Of a stretch of DNA of 64,000 nt, positions 47,312 through 55,873 are shown piece by piece. The stretch's first letter is position 1. Every line of letters starts with the position of its first letter. Location: NCBI GenBank assembly GCA_052144935.1, contig JBKQPR010000310.1, forward strand, positions 22,054-86,053. The letters are read 5' to 3'. The DNA is from JOPF133 sp052144935. Its GTDB lineage: Bacteria > Acidobacteriota > Terriglobia > Bryobacterales > Bryobacteraceae. The translations under genes and the position numbers were made by a program. The notes beneath the pieces were generated by a model. The model saw only the letters and a program-made list of their open reading frames with translations. It was not told the origin of the DNA and did not search any database.

Positions 47312-48973
47312 TCAATAAGCCGGCCGCGGAATCGCACGCAGGTCGGCCGAGGAGGCTTCGCCCGCGCGGACCGTGACTTTGCCGGCCTGGCTTAGAAGGC
47401 CTTCATTCAACTCCGGCAAGGGCCCGCTCCCTGCGAGCGCCAACGCGTAATACTCTCCCGGGCGCACCGCCGTAATTTCGTAGCGATCGTTGGAATCGCA
47501 CTGCGCGGCGCGGAGAAATCCGAGCCACCGCCTGACCGTTTCTTGGGAAACCAACAGCACCGGGCCCGAGGCGCACTTCTCCACCGTGCCACGCACGACG
47601 CCACCATTGGTCCTGTACACAACCGCGATCGGGACCGCACCGGAAGAAATCTCCACTTCCGCCGGAGCCACGTCGGTTCCGCCCGCGCGCACCGCGTCCA
47701 GGTAGTATGGCGGCGAGGACGGCGGCATCGGAACGATCCGATATCGGCCAGGGTAGACATTCTGCAAAGTGAAATTGCCGTCCGCATCCGGGCGGGCGGA
47801 GATGGCTCCGGCGAACGCGAAGCTGTCGGATATTTCCGCGCGCATTTGGTCTACGGCGGCGCCGCCTGGCGCGTTGGCTGGGATCGGCTCCACGAAGTGC
47901 ATTTCAGGCCGAAGCATCCAATTCGCCATCCATGCCTCCCTGCCGGTGCGGCCGGCGTGGGGGACGAGGGACACCAAGGGCAAGTTTGCCGCCGGCTCGC
48001 CTGGGGGCGTTTCCATCACCAGCTTGCCGCGCACGGTGAACGGCGGGGTGAGGCGAAGGCTCACGCCCTCCAGTTCGTGCCCCGCCATTTCGATCCACTC
48101 GACGACCCGCAGCTTCACGCCGCCGTTCTCCACTTCGGCCGAAAGGGGCCATTCGCCATCCACCACCGCCGGGAATTCGAAGGCGCCATCGGAGTGCGAT
48201 TCCGCGCGATGCGCCTGCCCTGCCTCTTCAGTCAAGGTGATCGCCACCTTGGGCGCCGGACTGCCGTCGGGATTGAGAAGCACTCCGCGCACGGCGTGCA
48301 CGGGGACGGCCACCAGTTTCAGATCGATGTTCGAAACCTCGCCGCCGGGCTGCGCCACGATTTTGGATGCGGCCTCCGGAAGGGCTACTCCGGGATAAAA
48401 GGTCCGTGCCCAGACCAGTACGCGGGCGCTGTGCGGTTCCGGGTCCGGCTCCGGGTCCGGATTGGGCGGCTTCAATCCAGGCGGCGGGACCACCGACAGG
48501 ATGTAGCCGCCGGGGAGCGGGCGAAGCTCGAACTTTCCCGTGGCATCGGTGCTCTCTTCAAGCAGCCTCCCCGCCCCGAGCAACTCCAGCTGCGCATGCG
48601 CCACACCCTCGCCCCTGCCATCCACCACACGGCCGGAGATCCTGGGCAGCGGGATCATGCGCACTTGCACCTTCACCGGGTTTCCCCCCGCGGTCACTCG
48701 AAACACACTGGGAAACCCGCTCAGCGAATAGCCGGGCGACTTAGCGCCGGCCGCGTAAGTGCCCGGCCGCACACCTTCGACAACGAAGTGGCCCTCCACA
48801 TCGGTCATGGTGAAATAGGACGTCTCCCCGGAAGCCGGTCTGATTTCCACGCGCATGGCGGGGATGCCATTGCCCGTGAGGGAGTCGATCACGTTGCCCT
48901 CCACCGTCTGCGCCGAGGCGGGCCCAAAGGGCACCCTGGCCAACAGCATCAGGAGGCATAGAGGCTTCGGCAT
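47312..48973 (-). CDS. secreted carboxypeptidase-regulatory-like protein
   Basis: A 553-residue protein starting MPKPLCLLMLLARVPFGPAS (signal peptide; ATG 48973). It is built of repeated carboxypeptidase-regulatory-like (CNA-B/transthyretin-type) beta domains: TVEGNVIDSLTGNGIPAMRVEI, HFVVEGVRPGTYAAGAKSPGY, ISGRVVDGRGEGVAHAQLEL, VRGVLLNPDGSPAPKVAITL and FTLQNVYPGRYRIVPMP. There is a Pro-rich linker (PPNPDPEPDPEPHS) around residue 175. Such proteins abound in Solibacter-like genomes and are thought to be extracellular binding or structural proteins. No peptidase domain is present. Confidence 0.85.
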   Translation of the reverse strand: MPKPLCLLMLLARVPFGPASAQTVEGNVIDSLTGNGIPAMRVEIRPASGETSYFTMTDVEGHFVVEGVRPGTYAAGAKSPGYSLSGFPSVFRVTAGGNPVKVQVRMIPLPRISGRVVDGRGEGVAHAQLELLGAGRLLEESTDATGKFELRPLPGGYILSVVPPPGLKPPNPDPEPDPEPHSARVLVWARTFYPGVALPEAASKIVAQPGGEVSNIDLKLVAVPVHAVRGVLLNPDGSPAPKVAITLTEEAGQAHRAESHSDGAFEFPAVVDGEWPLSAEVENGGVKLRVVEWIEMAGHELEGVSLRLTPPFTVRGKLVMETPPGEPAANLPLVSLVPHAGRTGREAWMANWMLRPEMHFVEPIPANAPGGAAVDQMRAEISDSFAFAGAISARPDADGNFTLQNVYPGRYRIVPMPPSSPPYYLDAVRAGGTDVAPAEVEISSGAVPIAVVYRTNGGVVRGTVEKCASGPVLLVSQETVRRWLGFLRAAQCDSNDRYEITAVRPGEYYALALAGSGPLPELNEGLLSQAGKVTVRAGEASSADLRAIPRPAY

Positions 48974-49119
48974 AAATCCCAAGACGACTTTGCGTGGGGG
49001 CGAGTTACAAGGAGAACGGAGCGCCGCCCACAAACGCGTTGCTGGCTGGCGGACGACGAATGGCCGGGGCGCCCTCTGGTCCCTGCCCACCAGATCGCCG
49101 TTCTTGCGAAAATAAGGCG

Positions 49120-49437
49120 ATGACCCGACAAATCGCTCTCCCTACGCTGCTTGCGCTCGCGCTTGCCCTCGCCCTGGCCGGCTGCGGCGCTAAAGAGACC
49201 CCCAAGCGCTACCCCATGCAGGGCGACATCAAAGCGCTCGACCCCAGCGCCAAAACCGCTACCATCGCGGCTGGACAGATCGGCGACTGGATGGGCCCCA
49301 TGACCATGGAATACATCGTCAAACCCGACAGCGAGTTCCGGGAACTCCACGTGGGCGACCGCATCCAGGCCACCGTGGTGGTGGTGAGCGACGCCAATTA
49401 CTATGTGACCGATATCAAGGTGCTGCCGAAACAGTAG
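49120..49437 (+). CDS. CusF-like copper-binding lipoprotein
   Basis: A 105-residue protein. The signal peptide ends in a lipobox (LALAGC, Cys22). The mature part has a small OB-like beta barrel: YPMQGDIKALDPSAKTATIA, GQIGDWMGPMTMEYIV, LHVGDRIQATVVVVSD. The W-M..M-M set (W57, M58, M61, M63) corresponds to the Cu(I) site of CusF-type proteins, in which Trp caps the metal. It should bind periplasmic or outer-membrane copper. The gene converges on, and overlaps by 23 bases, the O-antigen-ligase-like gene. Confidence 0.85.
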   Translation: MTRQIALPTLLALALALALAGCGAKETPKRYPMQGDIKALDPSAKTATIAAGQIGDWMGPMTMEYIVKPDSEFRELHVGDRIQATVVVVSDANYYVTDIKVLPKQ

Positions 49438-50659
49438 CGCGGCCATCCCGCAGGCCGCGCACAGCCACGTAGCCGCACGCCACCACCACCAGAAACGCCG
49501 TCAACACCTCGCTATCCCCCAGGTTCACTTCGAAGAGGCCGCTCACCATGATCCCGATCACCGTGGCGATTCCTCCGTGCAGCAGGAACCGCTCAGTGCT
49601 GCGCCCCGCCGCCAGCTTCCGTAACGCGCGCCAGAAGTCGCGCACCACGCGCGCGAGCAGCCAGAGCATCGTCAGCATGGTAGGGATGCCGCGCTCGGCG
49701 GCGTACTGCAAATAGAAGTTGTGCAGATGCTGATAATAGCCCGGCGGCAGCGGGTTGGGCGCATCGGGCGGCAGGTAGTCCAGGAAGTGGTACTTGGTTT
49801 CGTCGAGGCCGATCCCCAGGAGCGGATGCGCGTGAATCATGCGCAAGCCGGTCGACCGCGCGATGCGGCGGAACTCGTTCGAATCCACGTCCTTTTGCGG
49901 ATGGAAGATGGAGACCAGGCGCTCATGCACCGGTCCAGGCGCCAGCCACATCGCCAGCAGCACCAGGCCCGGACCGGCCACCGTCATCCAAGGCTTCCAC
50001 CACCACAGCAGCCACACCCCGCCCACCGCCACTCCCAGCCACACGGTGCGCGTTTCGTTGAGCAGCAGCGCCACGCCCAGCAGCAGCGCGCAGGCGAAGC
50101 ACGCGGCCCAGGCGCGCTTCCCCGCGACCGGCGCGAACAGAAGAAACGCCAGCAGCATCAGCAGCACCACCATTTCCTGACCCGCGAAGGTCATCCAATG
50201 GCTCATCGTGCCGGTGATCCGCTGCGTAACGTAGAAGCTGTAGAACGGAACGTGCCGCGCCTGCGATTGGCGCCAGCGCGCGGCGAATTGCACGAGCGCG
50301 AAGCACGCCACCGCCGCGCCAATCCCGTACCAGCACAGAAACAGGCGCCGCGCCGTAGCGGCATCCCGAAACGTGGAGTAGATCGCCACCAGCATCGAGA
50401 AGACCAGCAGCTTTCTTATCTGCGGCAGCCCGTGCAGCGGCTCGGGCGAAAACGCCAGCGAGAGCAACGTGCCCGCCACGAACAGCGCCAGAGGGAGCCA
50501 GATGCGCGGAATCCGCGGTTTGGCGCGCGCAGCCAGGAGCAGCGCGAGCGAGAACCACAGCGCCCACTGGGAGGCCGTAATCGAAACCAGAATCAGCGCC
50601 GCCGAAGCAAAAGCCAGAAAGAACGAGGCGCGCAGGCACTTCTCGGCGAGGGTCCCCAT
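49415..50659 (-). CDS. O-antigen ligase-like membrane protein
   Basis: A 414-residue protein with about 11 membrane helices and the Wzy_C/O-antigen-ligase core: LNETRTVWLGVAVGG before a large loop, then RRIARSTGLRMIHAHPLLGIGLD and YYQHLHNFYLQYAAERGIPTM (H..HN.YL is the family hallmark). It joins or polymerises surface glycans at the periplasmic face. ATG 50659 is used; frames upstream belong to the preceding gene. It starts 5 bases after the TlpA-like gene ends, on the same strand. No other glycan genes are nearby. Confidence 0.88.
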   Translation of the reverse strand: MGTLAEKCLRASFFLAFASAALILVSITASQWALWFSLALLLAARAKPRIPRIWLPLALFVAGTLLSLAFSPEPLHGLPQIRKLLVFSMLVAIYSTFRDAATARRLFLCWYGIGAAVACFALVQFAARWRQSQARHVPFYSFYVTQRITGTMSHWMTFAGQEMVVLLMLLAFLLFAPVAGKRAWAACFACALLLGVALLLNETRTVWLGVAVGGVWLLWWWKPWMTVAGPGLVLLAMWLAPGPVHERLVSIFHPQKDVDSNEFRRIARSTGLRMIHAHPLLGIGLDETKYHFLDYLPPDAPNPLPPGYYQHLHNFYLQYAAERGIPTMLTMLWLLARVVRDFWRALRKLAAGRSTERFLLHGGIATVIGIMVSGLFEVNLGDSEVLTAFLVVVACGYVAVRGLRDGRATVSAAP

Positions 50660-50664
50660 CAACC

Positions 50665-51234
50665 CTATTCTTTGCCCTTGGCCGGTTCTTTTCCCTCGGC
50701 CGCCGGCGCCGCGCCCCGGCCGCGGAGCAGTTTGTCCAGCTCGGCGCGGATATTCGCGTTGGGATCGCGGAAGAAAAGATCTTCGCCGGGATAATCGGCC
50801 CGGATGGCGCCGCCGCGGTCGATGAACACCATGTGCGGGACATATAGAGGCCGCTGGTCCAGAATGTTGTACTGCAAGTACGACATCACGGCCGCGCGGG
50901 TGTTCCAGCCCACCGGAAAGGACGGATCGAAGCGTTGCTGAAACTCCGGCAGTCCGGCCTTGGCGCCGTCGTTGAAGGCGCACTCCAGCACCACCACGCC
51001 GCGGGCCGCGTAATCGCGAACGATGCCCTTGAGCGTTCCGGTGAGATCCTGGCAGTGCGTGCAGGTGGTATCGATGAACGCCAGCGCCACAATCTTGCCG
51101 CGATACTGGCTCACTCGAAGGGCCGGCCCGTCCAGCCGCTGGACCTCAAACGGAGGCGACGGCCGGGCCGTTTCCGCCGCAAGCAGACCGTAGGCCACAG
51201 CTATCCCGGTGATGGCGCCAAGGAAACCGCGCAT
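50665..51234 (-). CDS. TlpA/ResA-like thioredoxin-fold protein
   Basis: A 189-residue protein with an N-terminal signal (FLGAITGIAVAYGLLAAETA). Thioredoxin fold: FEVQRLDGPALRVSQYRGKIVALAFIDTTCTHCQDLTGTL. The CTHC redox pair stands where TlpA/AhpC-TSA proteins have CxxC, followed by VPHMVFIDRGG with the cis-Pro. It probably reduces disulfides or acts as a peroxiredoxin-like protein outside the cytoplasm. A Lys/Glu/Ala/Pro tail ends the protein. Coupling with the ligase gene is close but functionally unexplained. Confidence 0.85.
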   Translation of the reverse strand: MRGFLGAITGIAVAYGLLAAETARPSPPFEVQRLDGPALRVSQYRGKIVALAFIDTTCTHCQDLTGTLKGIVRDYAARGVVVLECAFNDGAKAGLPEFQQRFDPSFPVGWNTRAAVMSYLQYNILDQRPLYVPHMVFIDRGGAIRADYPGEDLFFRDPNANIRAELDKLLRGRGAAPAAEGKEPAKGKE

Positions 51235-51298
51235 AGCCTTATACTTAATACTACAGGTTTCCGCCGCGGGGCGCGGCCCTTTTCAGGCACTGCCGCCG

Positions 51299-52249
51299 AT
51301 GCCTCCCTTCATACCGCTTTTCCGCAACCCGCACTTGCAGACCATCCTGGCCTACTACTGGAAGCGCCCGGACAGCGAAGCCCGCTGCCCCACTATCCGG
51401 CGGCTGTTCCGGACCGAGCCGGCGGTCGAAGTGCTGGTGGAATCGCAGCGCCCCGCCGGGCCGGCGCGCGGCGAGATGGTGATGGTGCATGGCCTGGAAG
51501 GCTCCAGCCAGGCCGTCTACATGCGCAGCCTGGCGGGCGCCGCACTGGCCGCCGGATTCGCCGCCCACCGCTTCAACCTGCGCACCTGCGGAGGCACCGA
51601 GCACCTCTGCCGGACCCTCTATCACGCCGGCCTCACCAGCGACCTGCTCTCCGTGCTGCGCCAGCTTCAGGCCGAGGGCGCCGAGCGTCATGCCCCGGCC
51701 ATCCTGGTGGGCTTCTCGCTGGGCGGCAACGTAGTGCTGAAACTGGCCGGAGAGCTGGGGGAGGCCGCCCCGCCGCTCATTCAGGCAGTCTGCGCCGTCT
51801 CCACTCCGCTCGACCTGGCCGCCTGCGCCCGGCGCATGGAGCAACCGGCCAACCAACTCTACGAGGACCGTTTCGTAGCCCGCATGAAAGCCCGCCTCGA
51901 AGCCACTGGCCGCTACCGGGCGCAGGACCTCCGGGGCTTGCACTCCGTGATGCAGATCGACGACCGGATCACGGCTTCCTCCTTCGGTTTCGGCAACGCG
52001 GAGAACTACTACCGGACGCAATCCGCCCGGCACTACCTGGCCGCTTTGCGCGTGCCCGCGCTGCTGATCCAGGCGAAGGATGACCCGATGGTGCCCTTCG
52101 AGAGCTTCGAAGCCCCGGAGGTCCGCGAGAACAGCCGGATATGCCTGCTGGCCCCCGACCACGGCGGCCACCTGGGCTTCCTGGCCCGCCGGCCGGCGCG
52201 CTTCTGGGTGGATGCGGCCGTCATGGCCTGGGTTGAGGGTCTGAGCTGA
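51299..52249 (+). CDS. YheT-like alpha/beta hydrolase
   Basis: A 316-residue protein starting MPPFIPLFRNPHLQTILAYYW, the characteristic opening of the YheT/ABHD1-3 hydrolase group (RNPHLQTI). The catalytic triad is visible: Ser in VGFSLGGNVVLKLAGE, Asp in LIQAKDDPMVPFE and His in DHGGHLGFL. ATG 51299 begins at the family start. The substrate is unknown; relatives act on lipid esters. It is the last gene before a 600-base gene-free region. Confidence 0.9.
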   Translation: MPPFIPLFRNPHLQTILAYYWKRPDSEARCPTIRRLFRTEPAVEVLVESQRPAGPARGEMVMVHGLEGSSQAVYMRSLAGAALAAGFAAHRFNLRTCGGTEHLCRTLYHAGLTSDLLSVLRQLQAEGAERHAPAILVGFSLGGNVVLKLAGELGEAAPPLIQAVCAVSTPLDLAACARRMEQPANQLYEDRFVARMKARLEATGRYRAQDLRGLHSVMQIDDRITASSFGFGNAENYYRTQSARHYLAALRVPALLIQAKDDPMVPFESFEAPEVRENSRICLLAPDHGGHLGFLARRPARFWVDAAVMAWVEGLS

Positions 52250-52257
52250 GCGGATCC

Positions 52258-52440
52258 ATGCCGCACCGTCCTCCGGCGGTGAGAGACGATAAGGAACGAG
52301 GGCCGAACCGGGCCTCCGATAGCGGGGCCGGGGCGCGCGTGGCGACGGGCAACCTCCGGCAAGCGCGAGCGGCGCCCGATAGGGTTGGAGGATACGAAAA
52401 CCGAAGGTTGCCCGTCGCTGGACTTGGGACGGTGCGGCAT
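52258..52440. ncRNA. candidate structured RNA or DNA: nested long inverted repeats
   Basis: Two perfect 14-bp inverted repeats are nested. The outer pair is ATGCCGCACCGTCC (52258-52271) with its complement at 52427-52440; the inner pair is GCGACGGGCAACCT (52342-52355) with its complement at 52405-52418. The inner stem extends 4 more pairs with one mismatch. A further GGCCC/GGGCC-type hairpin lies between (about 52299-52328). The result is a closed multi-branch fold of 183 nt, 9 bases after the hydrolase stop. No open frame explains it. It could be a small RNA, a 3' regulatory fold or a mobile palindrome; nothing in the sequence decides which. Confidence 0.5.
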
Positions 52441-52855
52441 ACCTGTAGCGGGCCGGATGCCTGGATTCCGCACTAAGTTAACGCGCTTCGTGCGCCGCGT
52501 GGGTGCATCGGAGAACCGCCGGCGGATGACTGTTCGTGCGAGACGCCCTGGCTTTCGCAAACCACGCCGGCGGTTAGCCGGATGTCGCCGGTTCGAGTCC
52601 TATCTGGGGAGTCACCCGAAATCGACGTTTCGGCTTTACGCCAACGGCTCACGCCAACAATAGGGGCTGATGGCGTATCCCACCCGGAGCACGACACCGT
52701 ACTAATGCGCGATGCTGCGTTGAAATCTCTTGGTATTTTCTTACATTCCAACTACATCTTGGACATTTGTTGGCCTTTTATTTGCTGAAAGCGTGATAAA
52801 CTTTTCTGAGGCCTGGGGACGACAGCGTAAAACTCCCTGCTCTGGAGAGAAATTC
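52441..52855. other. gene-free region with a repeated 55-base segment
   Basis: No gene is supported here. 52530-52583 (CTGTTCGTGCGAGACGCCCT...) matches 55323-55377 at roughly 80 percent. GGTTCGAGTCC at 52590-52600 resembles a tRNA T-loop but has no matching stems. The ribosome site of the following lipoprotein gene (GGAGAG) is at about 52843. Confidence 0.5.
52530..52583 (+). repeat. dispersed ~55-bp repeat, copy 1
   Basis: It shares GCGAGACGCCCTGGCT, then CACGCCGGC and GGTTAGCCG-like words with 55323-55377. Both copies are outside genes and in the same orientation. Confidence 0.6.
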
Positions 52856-54079
52856 ATGAAGAAGCAGAGGGAACAATTTTGGGTATGGCCGGTTCTGCTG
52901 GCAATATCATTACTGCTCCAAACGTCTTGCGGAAGCAACCCGTCCGAGCCTGCAAAGTCCGCCGAACAATCTAAGCCGCTTGCGGCTCCGAATCCGGCGT
53001 GTACTCTGCCAGCCACGATGGCATCGAGCAACGAACAAACCGCCTGGCAGATCTTCGTTGCAGCCAACTGCGCCGCGAATGGCCAGTTGACGTGGGAAAC
53101 CTGGACCGAACAGACGTGCTGGGTGGACCCTTCGTCACCTGGTTGTCCTTCGGGCGGCGCAACCGGCGCCGCGACCGCAAAGCCGGTCCGCCGTCTTCAC
53201 GGCAGTCGTTTGGGGTCTACATTGAGACGCGGCACTGCCGGATTCGCGCAATCCAATCTTCCCAGCGAATGCAACCCCATGACTACAAGCGGGCCATTTG
53301 CGCCGAAGAATCTCTCGGCAAAGCCGGTGTTTTGCGAAGAAGTTCACGTGGATCCATCGGAATCGACCTTCGTGACGCAACCGGCCGCAGGCCAAAAACT
53401 CACGACCGTCGTTGCTCAGGCCGCGTATGCCGCCACCAACAGCGGCGTCATCAATTTCCCCGTTCCCGCCGTCGAAATCAAGGCCGATTGGATTCCCGCC
53501 AGTTCTTTGGCCACGCCCTTCGATTGCGCGAATAACAAGCCGGCTGGCGTTTATGTGGAAACAATCGACTCAACTTGCTACGCCTTGGTGGGACTGCATC
53601 TGTCGTCGAAGCTACTTCCCAACTGGCTCTGGGCGACTTTCGAACCGCAAAATAAGGATACGAATCCGAATCGTTGCAACCCGAATCTGTACGACTCCTG
53701 CAACGATCCGTGGGGTTCGAACCCGGCGACGAGCACTGGGCAAACCACCGACGCCACCGCGGCCTTAGCCGCCCTCATGAAGGCGGCAAATCTTCCCGAT
53801 GTGTTCAGCAACTATCGCCTGGTAGGCGTGCAAACGGATTTTGTCGACTCCGCAAAAAAGCCGATTCACCTTGGCAACTCGTTCGTCGAGTTCAACGCGG
53901 GTGTGCCGCCGCACAAGGCGTCGTGCATGACGTGTCACTCGTCGGCGATGATCTTGGCTGGTCCTCCGCCAACACAGAAAGGATGCTGTCTCGTGGCGAT
54001 CGGCAATCCGCCCGCCCCGCCCCCGAAGGCAATCTCGCAGGACTTCTCCTGGATGCTCGGGATCATGCCCGCGCAGTGA
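52856..54079 (+). CDS. mono-haem c-type lipoprotein of unknown function
   Basis: A 407-residue protein. The signal peptide ends in a lipobox (LLLQTSCGSN), so it is lipid-anchored. One haem site, CMTCH, lies near residue 360 (PPHKASCMTCHSSAMI), followed by a Pro-rich C-terminus. Earlier segments are NEQTAWQIFVAANC, VPAVEIKADWIPAS, YALVGLHLSSKLLPNWLWATFE and GNSFVEFNAGV. About a dozen Cys occur outside the haem site, several likely paired (PNRCNPNLYDSCNDPW). I recognise the general pattern of secreted mono-haem proteins but not a named function. The ribosome site GGAGAG precedes the ATG at 52856. Confidence 0.75.
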   Translation: MKKQREQFWVWPVLLAISLLLQTSCGSNPSEPAKSAEQSKPLAAPNPACTLPATMASSNEQTAWQIFVAANCAANGQLTWETWTEQTCWVDPSSPGCPSGGATGAATAKPVRRLHGSRLGSTLRRGTAGFAQSNLPSECNPMTTSGPFAPKNLSAKPVFCEEVHVDPSESTFVTQPAAGQKLTTVVAQAAYAATNSGVINFPVPAVEIKADWIPASSLATPFDCANNKPAGVYVETIDSTCYALVGLHLSSKLLPNWLWATFEPQNKDTNPNRCNPNLYDSCNDPWGSNPATSTGQTTDATAALAALMKAANLPDVFSNYRLVGVQTDFVDSAKKPIHLGNSFVEFNAGVPPHKASCMTCHSSAMILAGPPPTQKGCCLVAIGNPPAPPPKAISQDFSWMLGIMPAQ

Positions 54080-54642
54080 CGTCCATCCCGCGACTGCCGC
54101 GCATGATGCAGACAGCGCGGCAACTCGGGCTTCCCGGAACCTGCTCATGCATCGAGGCGAGCTGTCGTGTGGTTATCGACCTGACCTGATGGTAACGGCC
54201 GGCCTTCGCCCCGGCGCGGCTGGCTCACGATAAGCTCCGAGAGTGCTCCGGCTTTCTCTATTTCCTTGTGGGGGAAGCCTCTCCGCTTAGAGCGCGTTCG
54301 AGTCCGTGCCGAAGGTGGGCGCCCGCCATGGACGGGAGGCGACGGTCCACATCGATCATTCTGAAAACATTGGGCGTTGACAGGTTCGATCACGGCGCCA
54401 GTTGGCCCGCAAAAGTTCGAAACGTGTCCAGACTGGGGAGCCAGTTCTATCCTTGCGTTAGCAACACTGGGCTTAGCCGAGGCCAAGCCGTGAAGTCCTT
54501 CGTTTTCAGGTTCGAGTCCTCGCTGGGCCTAAAGCGACGCGGAAAAATTTTGTGACCAACATGGACTCACGTGAGCCTCGCGGATGGAGTGTCGTTCCAG
54601 TCCGAATGTTCTTGGCGCGGGTGGCCGCACCTACGCAAGACC
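54080..54642. other. gene-free region, apparently decayed
   Basis: No frame with a ribosome site or recognisable protein was found. A T-loop-like GGTTCGAGTCC occurs at 54509-54519, flanked by AGGCC (about 54479) and GGCCT (54526-54530), but the spacing (~50 nt) is too short for a tRNA. It may hold remnants of tRNA-derived or mobile sequence. Confidence 0.4.
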
Positions 54643-55053
54643 TCAACCAACGAATGGATCGACGATTCGCACGCCAGCGTTCACGAAATCGGCACGATTT
54701 CGCGTAGCGACCGCCAGGCCGTGGACGGCCGCCGTCGCCGCGATGAGACTATCCTTGATCGGCATAGCTTTCCCGGTTGTGCGAAGACGCGCCAGCAGTT
54801 CCGCCCATTTCAGTCCCGTGTCCGCGTCCCAGGGAAGACACTGGAGACGCCCGGCCCCCGCGTCGAACCAGCGTTCCAGGGCGGCCCGCTTCCTTCCCTT
54901 GGGAAGGATGAGAATCCCGAATCTGAGTTCGCCGAGAATGATGGGATCGACGGCGATATCCGGCTCATGTGCGCGAAGCCACGCCACGACCCGCGGATCG
55001 GGTGTTGGTTTCGTCGGCTCCCTCAGAACGTTGGCGTCGACTAAGTACATCAC
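54643..55053 (-). CDS. vapC: VapC-type PIN ribonuclease toxin
   Basis: A 136-residue PIN protein. Acidic positions: D6 in YLVDANVLREPTK, the Glu in ILGELRFGI, the Asp in MPIKDSLIAATAAVHG and the Asp in VATRNRADFVNAGV, all present. It cleaves RNA when released from its antitoxin. Its ATG overlaps the vapB stop by 4 bases. The reading is full length and looks functional, in contrast to the broken PIN gene at 46798. Confidence 0.9.
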   Translation of the reverse strand: MMYLVDANVLREPTKPTPDPRVVAWLRAHEPDIAVDPIILGELRFGILILPKGRKRAALERWFDAGAGRLQCLPWDADTGLKWAELLARLRTTGKAMPIKDSLIAATAAVHGLAVATRNRADFVNAGVRIVDPFVG

Positions 55054-55280
55054 AGCGCATCCGTCGACTCGGAGTCAATGGGGAGAAAGAAGTCCTTCTG
55101 CGGACAGGCGAGTAGCCAGTCGATGGCGCCCTCGTTCGGCGGAGCCGCACGCCGGACGAGGCGATAGTGCCCGGAATCGACACGCTCGACGTCGAACTCC
55201 TGCCCCGGTTCGACACGGTCCATGCGCCGGAACTCCGCCGGCAGAACGATTTGGCCCTTGGAGGACACGGTGGTCTTCAC
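55050..55280 (-). CDS. vapB: VapB-type antitoxin (AbrB fold)
   Basis: A 76-residue protein. The N-terminal swapped-hairpin AbrB/SpoVT domain (MKTTVSSKGQIVLPAEFRRM, then GQEFDVERVDSGHYRLVRR) binds DNA. The C-terminal part (DWLLACPQKDFFLPIDS) is the toxin-binding tail typical of VapB. A perfect operator palindrome sits directly upstream (55283-55303), so the operon is self-regulated. Confidence 0.9.
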   Translation of the reverse strand: MKTTVSSKGQIVLPAEFRRMDRVEPGQEFDVERVDSGHYRLVRRAAPPNEGAIDWLLACPQKDFFLPIDSESTDAL

Positions 55281-55282
55281 GC

Positions 55283-55303
55283 AGGTAAGATACCGTCTTA
55301 CCT
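55283..55303. promoter_or_regulatory. VapB operator
   Basis: AGGTAAGA-TACCG-TCTTACCT is a perfect 8-bp inverted repeat with a 5-base centre, beginning 3 bases upstream of the vapB start codon. Confidence 0.75.
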
Positions 55304-55322
55304 ACCGCGGTGTCAACCGCTA

Positions 55323-55377
55323 CTGTTCCTGCGAGACGCCCTGGCTCTGGAAAACGACGCCGGCTGTTAACCGAAGG
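55323..55377 (+). repeat. dispersed ~55-bp repeat, copy 2
   Basis: CTGTTCCTGCGAGACGCCCT..., partner of 52530-52583. It lies between the vapB operator and the 3' end of the response-regulator gene. Confidence 0.6.
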
Positions 55378-55392
55378 GTGTCTGGTGATCCC

Positions 55393-55872
55393 CTACAGGA
55401 ACGCCTTCAGCAGCCGCGCCTGGGTGTTCTTCAGCGTGGAATGCGCGGTATCCAATTCCGCGATTTTCTGGCGCAGCTCGCGGAGCAATTCCGTTCGCTC
55501 CACGCCCTGCCGAATCACCAGCAGGAGCTGCGTGTTATCCCAGGGCTTCTCCAAATACTGGAACAGCCCCACCTCGTTGATCGCCCTAATGGCGCTGGCT
55601 TTGTCCGCGTGCCCGGTGAGCAGTACGCGAGTCGCTTCCGGCTGGCGCCGCTTGGCCTCGGCCAGAAGCTGAATGCCGGTCATGCCCGGCATCAGGTAGT
55701 CGGACACCGTCACATCCACGGCGTGTTTCTCCAGGTGCTGCACCGCTTCCTGCGGGCTGGTGAAGCATACCACCTCGTAGTTTTCCTCCAGCATCAGCAG
55801 CGTGCGGATGCTGGTCAGGATCATCTCTTCGTCGTCGACCAGTACAATGGACGGCTTGCGATTCTCTGCCAC
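55393..55872 (-). CDS. single-domain response regulator with coiled-coil tail
   Basis: A 159-residue protein. Receiver domain: acidic pair in IVLVDDEEMIL (D13/D14), phosphoacceptor D58 in VTVSDYLMPGMTG, VLLTGHADKAS, and the Lys in YLEKPW. The last ~45 residues form a helix (LLRELRQKIAELDTAHSTLKNT) instead of a DNA-binding domain. This pattern (receiver plus helix) resembles RpfG/HupR-like N-terminal receivers. It is the last gene of a minus-strand run with the kinase 1 base upstream. Confidence 0.9.
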   Translation of the reverse strand: MAENRKPSIVLVDDEEMILTSIRTLLMLEENYEVVCFTSPQEAVQHLEKHAVDVTVSDYLMPGMTGIQLLAEAKRRQPEATRVLLTGHADKASAIRAINEVGLFQYLEKPWDNTQLLLVIRQGVERTELLRELRQKIAELDTAHSTLKNTQARLLKAFL

Positions 55873-55873
55873 T

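Noticed and set aside
52590..52610. tRNA-like 3' end (GGTTCGAGTCC...GGGGA)
   Set aside because: The T-stem does not pair, and no complementary acceptor 5' strand (TCCCCAG) lies 60-90 bases upstream.
54479..54531. Second tRNA-like segment with GGTTCGAGTCC and AGGCC/GGCCT ends
   Set aside because: The ends are only about 50 bases apart and no D or anticodon arm can be drawn.
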